From positions 1 to 26,427 of the forward strand of contig ONPY01000044.1 in NCBI GenBank assembly GCA_900319835.1: a stretch of DNA of 26,427 bases. The letters are read 5' to 3'. Shown here piece by piece: positions 21,346 to 26,427 of this stretch. Source of the DNA: an uncultured Eubacteriales bacterium (GTDB taxonomy: Bacteria; Bacillota_A; Clostridia; Oscillospirales; Oscillospiraceae). The notes below the pieces were generated by a model that saw nothing but the letters and a program-made list of their open reading frames with translations, had not been told where the DNA came from and searched no databases. The stretch's first letter is position 1; every line of letters starts with the position of its first letter. A program made the position numbers and the translations under genes.

Positions 21346-22116
21346 TCAGATGTCCTCTGCCATCGTGAGAATTTCCGGTTCGCCGTCGGTGATGAGAATG
21401 GTGTTCTCATAGTGCGCCGCGAGCGAGCGGTCCGCCGAGACGACGGTCCATCCGTCGGCCAGCACGTTCACGTGCCAGTCGCCGGCGCAGACCATGGGCT
21501 CGATGCAGATGGTCATGCCCTTAACCAGCCGCGGATTGGGCCGCGTCCGGCCGGTGCGGTAGTTGGGCACCTCGGGAGCCTCATGCATGCTGCGGCCGAT
21601 CCCGTGCCCCACATAGTCGCGCACGACGGAGAAGCCGTGGCTCTCCACATAGTCCTGCACCGCACCCCCGACATCGGAGATCCGGTAGCCGACCTTTGCG
21701 AAGTTGAGCGCCTCAAAGAAGGCCTGACGGGTCACTTCCATGAGCTTCTTTGCCTCTTCGCTGACCTCACCCACGGGGTAGGTCCCCGCGCAGTCGCCGA
21801 CGAAGCCCTTGTAGGTTGCGCACAGATCAATGGACACGATGTCCCCGCTGCGCACCACCCGCTTGCCGGGAATGCCGTGGATGACCTCTTCGTTGACCGA
21901 GACGCAGGTGGCGGCGGGAAAGCCCGCGTACCCCAGGCAGCTCGGCTTGGCGCCGGACTTGACGATGAACTCGTGCACCGCCTTGTCGATCTGCCGGGTC
22001 GTCATGCCGTCGCGGACGGCCTGACGGCCCATCGATCTTGCGCCGGCCGCGATGCGCGCGGCCTGGCGCATGATCTCGATCTCTGACTTGGACTTGATAT
22101 AAATCGTGTCAGACAT
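21346..22116 (-). CDS. map: Methionine aminopeptidase, type I
   Basis: The 256-residue enzyme removes the initiator methionine from new proteins. The five metal ligands of the pita-bread fold are visible: D97 (SIDLCATY), D108 (VGDCAGTY), H171 ([14 protein letters not shown]), E206 (CIEPMV) and a glutamate near the C-terminus (TDGEPEILT). H80 (EVIHGIPG) is the conserved substrate-binding histidine. It lies two bases after adk and 37 bases before infA, the usual place in this operon. Confidence 0.97.
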   Translation of the reverse strand: MSDTIYIKSKSEIEIMRQAARIAAGARSMGRQAVRDGMTTRQIDKAVHEFIVKSGAKPSCLGYAGFPAATCVSVNEEVIHGIPGKRVVRSGDIVSIDLCATYKGFVGDCAGTYPVGEVSEEAKKLMEVTRQAFFEALNFAKVGYRISDVGGAVQDYVESHGFSVVRDYVGHGIGRSMHEAPEVPNYRTGRTRPNPRLVKGMTICIEPMVCAGDWHVNVLADGWTVVSADRSLAAHYENTILITDGEPEILTMAEDI

Positions 22117-22118
22117 TC

Positions 22119-22751
22119 TCAGATCTCCAGGGTTTTCCGGATCGCTGCCGTGGTGGCCTCGATGCTCGGCTGATTGTCCACCGTGCGCAGCTTGCCACGC
22201 TCGGCGTAAAACGCCTTGAGCGGCTCGGTGTCGCGGTGGTAGGTCAGAAGGCGGTTCTTCACGGTTTCGGGAGCGTCATCGGCGCGGATGGTCAGCTCGC
22301 CGCCGCAGAAGTCGCACTTGCCCTCGACCTTGGAGGGATTGTTCTCCACATGGAAGGTGGCGCTGCAGTCCTTGCAGGTTCTCCTGCCGGACATGCGGCG
22401 GACGATGACCTCGTCCTCCACCTCGATGGAGAGCGCGCAGTCGATCTGCACGCCCATGTCTTCCATGGTCTGGGCCTGCGGGATGGTCCGGGGCACACCG
22501 TCGAGGATGTAGCCCTTCGCGCAGTCGGGCTCGGCCAGTCTTTCCTGGATGATGCCGATGATGACGTCATCCGGAACCAGCCTGCCGGACTCCACATAGC
22601 TCTTTGCCTTCAGACCGACCTCGGTGCCGGCCTTCATGGCGGCGCGGAGGATGTTTCCGGTGGAGATGGTGGGGATGTCCAGCAGCTTGCTGAGGATCTC
22701 AGCCTGGGTGCCTTTGCCCGCGCCGGGGGCGCCTAAGAGGATCAGTCTCAT
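22119..22751 (-). CDS. adk: Adenylate kinase (zinc-binding long form)
   Basis: The 210-residue enzyme interconverts AMP, ADP and ATP. The P-loop is GAPGAGKGT (7-15), the AMP-binding region follows as STGNILRAAM, then YILDGVPRT, and the LID domain has cysteines 126, 129, 146 and 149 (CKDC ... CDFC) that bind zinc, as common in Gram-positive forms. R-rich RRMSGRRTC flanks the LID. It sits between secY and map as in most Firmicutes. Confidence 0.98.
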   Translation of the reverse strand: MRLILLGAPGAGKGTQAEILSKLLDIPTISTGNILRAAMKAGTEVGLKAKSYVESGRLVPDDVIIGIIQERLAEPDCAKGYILDGVPRTIPQAQTMEDMGVQIDCALSIEVEDEVIVRRMSGRRTCKDCSATFHVENNPSKVEGKCDFCGGELTIRADDAPETVKNRLLTYHRDTEPLKAFYAERGKLRTVDNQPSIEATTAAIRKTLEI

Positions 22752-22770
22752 TCAGCATTCTCCTTTTCAA

Positions 22771-24057
22771 TCAGTCAAGAAAGCCCTTGTAGTTGCGCAT
22801 GAGCAGCTGAGCCTCCAGGGCGCGGATGGTCTCAAGCGCAACACCGACAACGATGATGATGGAGGTGCCGCCGAGGGAGATGCCCGTCAGAGCGGCCGCA
22901 TTGGAGAAGTGGGCGATCAGGATGGGGACCACCGCGATGATGCCCAGATAGATGGCGCCGAACAGCGTGATCTTGTTCAGGACCTTCTGGATAAACTCGC
23001 TGGTGGGCTTGCCGGGACGGAAGCCCGGGATGTAACCGCCGTTCTTCTTCAGGTTGTTGGCAACCTCGATGGGATTGAACTGGATGGTGGAGTAGAAATA
23101 CGCGAAGAAAATGATCAGCAGCAGGTACACAATGGCGTAGGGGATGGAGTTGGTGCCGAACCAGGTGTTCACCCAGCCGTCCGTCTTGCCGGTGAAGGCC
23201 GCGATGGTCGCGGGGACGGAGGCGATGGACTGCGCGAAGATGATGGGCATAACGCCGGACATGTTCACCTTCATGGGCAGGTGGGTGCTCTGGCCGCCGT
23301 ACATTTTCCGGCCGACCACGCGCTTGGCGTACTGCACCGGGATGCGCCGCTCAGCGTCGTTGACAAAGACGATCAGCACGATGATGGCGAGCGCGCCCAG
23401 GAACATCAGCAGGGCGACCCACCACTGGAGGGTGCCGCGCATGATGTTGGTGATGCTGGTGATGATGGTGGTGGGAAAGCGGGAGACGATGCTGGCAAAC
23501 AGGATCATGGAGATGCCGTTGCCGATGCCGAACTCGGTGATCTGCTCGCCCAGCCACATGATCAGAGCGGAGCCGGAGGTGAAGGTCAGGACGATGACGA
23601 TGGCCGCCCAGACGTTATCCACGGCTTCCGCCTCCAGCAGACCGTAGTTCTTGATCAGCATGTAGAAGCCGAAGCCCTGCAGCAGACCGATGGCCACGGT
23701 GGAGTAGCGGGTGATGGAGGCGATCTTCTTCTTGCCCTCCTCGCCCTCATCCTTGCTCATGCGCTCCAGGGCCGGGATGGCGATGCACAGCAGCTGGATG
23801 ATGATGGATGCATTGATGTAGGGCTGGATGGACAGCGCGAAGATGGTAGCGTGGGAGAAGGCGCCGCCGGACATGACGTTCAGCAGGCCCAGCACGGTGT
23901 TCTGCAGGGAGTTGAAGTAGGTCTGCAGAGCCGCGACATTGACGTAAGGTACAGGGATGGCATTGCCAAGACGATAAAGCAGAATGATAAGAAGGGTGAA
24001 GAGGATCTTCTTGCGGAGCTCTTCAATCTTCCATGCATTGCGTAAAGTCTGAAGCAC
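22771..24057 (-). CDS. secY: Protein translocase subunit SecY (GTG start)
   Basis: The 428-residue membrane protein is the channel of the Sec translocon with SecE and SecG. It has about ten hydrophobic segments; LYRLGNAIPVPYVN after the first amphipathic helix, GIGNGISMILFASIV in the middle and VVGVALETIRALEAQLLMRNYKGF at the end are SecY signatures. The start is GTG at 24057, directly after the TAA of rplO and in the same frame, with GAGGTGG inside the end of rplO as ribosome binding site, which implies coupled translation. Confidence 0.97.
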   Translation of the reverse strand: MLQTLRNAWKIEELRKKILFTLLIILLYRLGNAIPVPYVNVAALQTYFNSLQNTVLGLLNVMSGGAFSHATIFALSIQPYINASIIIQLLCIAIPALERMSKDEGEEGKKKIASITRYSTVAIGLLQGFGFYMLIKNYGLLEAEAVDNVWAAIVIVLTFTSGSALIMWLGEQITEFGIGNGISMILFASIVSRFPTTIITSITNIMRGTLQWWVALLMFLGALAIIVLIVFVNDAERRIPVQYAKRVVGRKMYGGQSTHLPMKVNMSGVMPIIFAQSIASVPATIAAFTGKTDGWVNTWFGTNSIPYAIVYLLLIIFFAYFYSTIQFNPIEVANNLKKNGGYIPGFRPGKPTSEFIQKVLNKITLFGAIYLGIIAVVPILIAHFSNAAALTGISLGGTSIIIVVGVALETIRALEAQLLMRNYKGFLD

Positions 24058-24504
24058 TTAGACCACCTCTGCCTTTCCGCCGGCCGCCTCGATCTTCTGT
24101 TTTGCGGTTTCGGAGAAGGCAGCGGCTTTCACGGTCAGCTTCTTGGTAACCTCACCGTTGCCGAGGAATTTTACGCCGTACTTGCAGTGGGAAATGATGC
24201 CTGCATCCAGGATCGCCTGTCTGTCAACGACAGCGCCGTCCTCAAACTTGTTCAGGACAGAGACGTTCAGAGCGTCCAGAGGCTTTGCGAAGATGTTGTT
24301 GAAGCCTCTCTTGGGGATGCGGCGCGCCAGAGGCATCTGGCCGCCTTCGAAGCCGATGCGGGTACCGCCGCCGCTGCGTGCCTTCTGGCCCTTGTGGCCG
24401 CGGCCCGCGGTCTTGCCGTTACCGGTGGCATGGCCTCTGCCCTTGCGCTTGTCAACATGGGTGGAGCCGGCTACGGGAGAAAGATCGTTGATATACATTC
24501 TCAA
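24058..24504 (-). CDS. rplO: 50S ribosomal protein L15
   Basis: The 148-residue protein starts MRMYINDLSPVAGSTHVDKRKGRGHATGNGKTAGRGHKGQKARSGG, the Gly/Arg-rich L15 N-terminus, followed by GFEGGQMPLARRIPKRGFNN. It is a late-assembly protein of the large subunit. Its TAA stop abuts the secY start without a gap. Confidence 0.98.
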   Translation of the reverse strand: MRMYINDLSPVAGSTHVDKRKGRGHATGNGKTAGRGHKGQKARSGGGTRIGFEGGQMPLARRIPKRGFNNIFAKPLDALNVSVLNKFEDGAVVDRQAILDAGIISHCKYGVKFLGNGEVTKKLTVKAAAFSETAKQKIEAAGGKAEVV

Positions 24505-24511
24505 GCCCTCC

Positions 24512-24691
24512 TTATTCTTCGGTAACCTGGAGCAGATAGCCGATCTTGGCGATCTTGCCTCTGGTCTGGGGATTGTCGGGCTGCACGGTCTCGTTGCCGA
24601 TCTTATGCAGGCCGAGGGAGTAGGCAGTCGCGATATGGCTGTCGAGTCTGCCGTTGAGGCTCTTTACGAGCTTGATTTTCAGATTTGCCAT
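24512..24691 (-). CDS. rpmD: 50S ribosomal protein L30
   Basis: The 59-residue protein MANLKIKLVKSLNGR continues with LGLHKIGNETVQPDNPQTRGKIAKIGYLLQV, the standard L30 sequence pattern. It lies between rpsE and rplO with 12-base and 7-base gaps, and has a GGAGGG ribosome binding site. Confidence 0.97.
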   Translation of the reverse strand: MANLKIKLVKSLNGRLDSHIATAYSLGLHKIGNETVQPDNPQTRGKIAKIGYLLQVTEE

Positions 24692-24703
24692 TGTACGCCC
24701 TCC

Positions 24704-25231
24704 TTAGCCCTGAACTTCTTCAGGAGTCTTGCCTCTGACAGCGGCCACCTGGGCGGCGTTGCGCAGAGACTTGAGGCCTTCCATGGTCGCGGCGACCACG
24801 TTCGCGGGGTTGTTGGTGCGCAGGCACTTGGTACGGATGTTGGAAATGCCGGCCGCCTCGACAACCGCACGGACAGCGCCGCCGGCGATCACGCCGGTGC
24901 CTTCGGGGGCGGGCTTGAGCAGCACGCGGCCCGCGCCGAACTCGCCGATGACCTCGTGGGGGATGGTGGTTCCCTGGAGGGTGACGGAGACGATGTTCTT
25001 CTTGGCGTCCTCGAGGCCCTTGCGAATGGCCTCGGAGACCTCGTTGGCCTTGCCCATGCCGAAGCCCACGCGGCCCTTGCCGTCGCCGACGACGCAGAGC
25101 GCGGAGAACTTGGCAACACGGCCGCCCTTGACGGTCTTGCTGACGCGGTTGAGGGAAACTACCTTCTCGATGAACTCAGAGGGAGCCTCTTCCTTGTTGC
25201 GGCGATCCCGTCTGTCGTTGTTGTAAGCCAT
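24704..25231 (-). CDS. rpsE: 30S ribosomal protein S5
   Basis: The 175-residue protein contains the S5 double-stranded RNA-binding domain [46 protein letters not shown], then [40 protein letters not shown]. The protein shapes the mRNA entry side and affects decoding accuracy. It lies between rplR and rpmD. Confidence 0.98.
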   Translation of the reverse strand: MAYNNDRRDRRNKEEAPSEFIEKVVSLNRVSKTVKGGRVAKFSALCVVGDGKGRVGFGMGKANEVSEAIRKGLEDAKKNIVSVTLQGTTIPHEVIGEFGAGRVLLKPAPEGTGVIAGGAVRAVVEAAGISNIRTKCLRTNNPANVVAATMEGLKSLRNAAQVAAVRGKTPEEVQG

Positions 25232-25250
25232 GATTCGTTTTCCCCCTTCC

Positions 25251-25610
25251 TTAGAACTTCAGGCCGCCCTCGCGGGCGCCCTCAGCCAGTGCCTGCACGC
25301 GGCCGTGATAAATGTAGCCGCCGCGGTCAAACACGACTTCCTCGATGCCCTTCTGCAGAGCGCGCTCTGCAACCTTGGCACCGACCTTCTTGGCAGCGTC
25401 GACGTTGCCGCCGTTGCCTTCAAAGCCCTTCTCAACGCTGGAGGCGGACACGAGGGTGCAGCCTGCCACGTCGTCGATGATCTGGGCATAGATGTTGTTT
25501 TCGCTGCGGAATACGCTCAGGCGAGGTCTCTCAGCAGTGCCGGAGATCTTGCCGCGCACTCTGTTATGGCGCTTGATGCGCTGGCCTCTGGTATCAGGTC
25601 TCTTAATCAT
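25251..25610 (-). CDS. rplR: 50S ribosomal protein L18
   Basis: The 119-residue protein has [37 protein letters not shown] and ends [26 protein letters not shown], both L18 signatures. It binds 5S rRNA with L5. It is placed between rplF and rpsE as in the standard spc order. Confidence 0.98.
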   Translation of the reverse strand: MIKRPDTRGQRIKRHNRVRGKISGTAERPRLSVFRSENNIYAQIIDDVAGCTLVSASSVEKGFEGNGGNVDAAKKVGAKVAERALQKGIEEVVFDRGGYIYHGRVQALAEGAREGGLKF

Positions 25611-25626
25611 TCAGGCACACCTCCGT

Positions 25627-26169
25627 TTACTTGGCGCCGGTCTTGCCTTCTTTGCGGCGGATGACTTCGTAGTCGTACTTGATGCCCTTGCCCTTGTAAG
25701 GCTCGGGAGGTCTCTTACCACGAACTTCTGCGGCAAACTGGCCGACCTTCTGCTTGTCGATACCCTTGATGACGATGTGGTTTGCGTCGGGAACGTCGAT
25801 CTGGATGTCCTCGGTCTCGGGGACGATGACCTGATGGCTGTAGCCCAGGTTCATGACCAGGTTCTTGCCTTCCTTGGCGGCGCGGTAACCGACACCGTTG
25901 ATCTCCAGCTTCTTCTCAAAGCCATGGGTGACGCCGATGACCATGTTGTCAATGAGCGTACGGGTCAGGCCGTGGAGAGAGCGGTTTTCCTTGGTATCGT
26001 CGGGACGGGAAACGTGGATGACGCCTGCGTCAACGTCGATCTTCATCTGGGGGACCAGGGTGCGCTCGATGGTGCCCTTGGGGCCCTTGACAATGACGTG
26101 GTTGTTCTCGTCGACCTTGACTTCAACGCCGGCGGGAACGGTAATGGGAGCTCTACCGATTCTAGACAT
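25627..26169 (-). CDS. rplF: 50S ribosomal protein L6
   Basis: The 180-residue protein starts MSRIGRAPITVPAGVEV and carries VTHGFEKKLEINGVGYRA and the C-terminal VRGKRPPEPYKGKGIKYDYEVIRRKEGKTGAK, clear L6 markers. It sits near the factor-binding site of the large subunit. It is 12 bases after rpsH. Confidence 0.98.
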   Translation of the reverse strand: MSRIGRAPITVPAGVEVKVDENNHVIVKGPKGTIERTLVPQMKIDVDAGVIHVSRPDDTKENRSLHGLTRTLIDNMVIGVTHGFEKKLEINGVGYRAAKEGKNLVMNLGYSHQVIVPETEDIQIDVPDANHIVIKGIDKQKVGQFAAEVRGKRPPEPYKGKGIKYDYEVIRRKEGKTGAK

Positions 26170-26181
26170 ACTGCAACCTCC

Positions 26182-26427
26182 TTACCAAACGAACGCGAGG
26201 ACTTCGCCGCCGACATGCTCCTTGCGGGCCTGCTTGTCGGTCATGACGCCCTTGGACGTGGAAATGATTGCAATGCCCAGTCCCTTGAGCACGCGGGGCA
26301 GTTCGTCAGCGCCGGCGTAAACGCGCAGGCCGGGCTTGCTGACGCGGCGGAGGCCCTGGATGGCCTTCTCTTTGCCGGGGAGATACTTGAGGGTGATGCG
26401 GATGATGCCCTGGGTACCGTCGTCGAT
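26182..26427 (-). CDS. rpsH: 30S ribosomal protein S8, C-terminal part (truncated by window edge)
   Basis: 81 codons before the TAA at 26182-26184 encode the C-terminal S8 region, with [21 protein letters not shown] and [33 protein letters not shown]. The N-terminal part lies beyond the right edge. S8 binds 16S rRNA helix 21 and in some bacteria regulates the spc operon; whether it does here cannot be seen. Confidence 0.97.
   Translation of the reverse strand: MDDGTQGIIRITLKYLPGKEKAIQGLRRVSKPGLRVYAGADELPRVLKGLGIAIISTSKGVMTDKQARKEHVGGEVLAFVW

Noticed and set aside
22624..24045. Plus-strand open frame of 473 codons across secY
   Set aside because: Antisense shadow of secY; the product is rich in Asp, His and Gly, with no family likeness.
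1116..26427. tRNA genes or CRISPR arrays
   Set aside because: Intergenic stretches show no tRNA cloverleaf with a GTTCRA-type T-arm and no regularly spaced direct repeats.

Overview
The window looks like chromosomal DNA of a GC-rich member of the Clostridia, probably Oscillospirales (an inference). The evidence is a ribosomal block in spc-alpha order with rpsD between rpsK and rpoA, a MurT/GatD pair, lipoprotein signals ending in LAAC or LSAC, AGGAGG-type ribosome binding sites, and hairpin repeats of a style I recall from gut Firmicutes. No phage, IS transposase, CRISPR, rRNA or tRNA gene is visible.

Layout. 1-1115 (minus): beta-phosphoglucomutase followed by the start of a GH65 glycoside phosphorylase, a phosphorolytic disaccharide pathway. 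1461-2699 (minus): a glycerol-1-phosphate dehydrogenase-like enzyme, divergent from a small two-helix membrane protein (2959-3219) with its own promoter and terminator. 3357-8317 (plus): a complete branched-chain amino acid ABC transporter (livK-H-M-G-F) closed by a strong terminator. 8553-9629: a DUF4349 lipoprotein. 9748-13993: four tightly packed genes, murT-gatD (lipid II amidation), an MTA/SAH-type deaminase and a PHP phosphoesterase; gatD/deaminase and deaminase/PHP overlap by 4 bp. 14283-17717: a HAD phosphatase, a divergent exported binding-protein-like gene, a hypB with no hydrogenase genes beside it, and a convergent lipoprotein. 17855-26427 (minus): rpsH-rplF-rplR-rpsE-rpmD-rplO-secY-adk-map-infA-rpmJ-rpsM-rpsK-rpsD-rpoA-rplQ, ending in a terminator; rpsH is cut by the window end.

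Most notable points. (1) rpoA, an essential gene, is broken by an exact 13-bp tandem duplication; removing one copy gives a normal 316-residue alpha subunit, so an assembly or sequencing error, or a very recent mutation, is most likely. (2) A 113-bp palindromic element lies between the convergent hypB and lipoprotein genes, and a related sequence follows the PHP gene. (3) A nested palindromic repeat sits inside the ribosomal operon between rpmJ and rpsM, and a similar array follows livF. (4) A perfect 15-bp inverted repeat overlaps the predicted murT promoter. (5) LivG has an unexplained 50-residue N-terminal extension. I found no clear new defence or biosynthetic system; most genes are recognisable housekeeping or transport functions.
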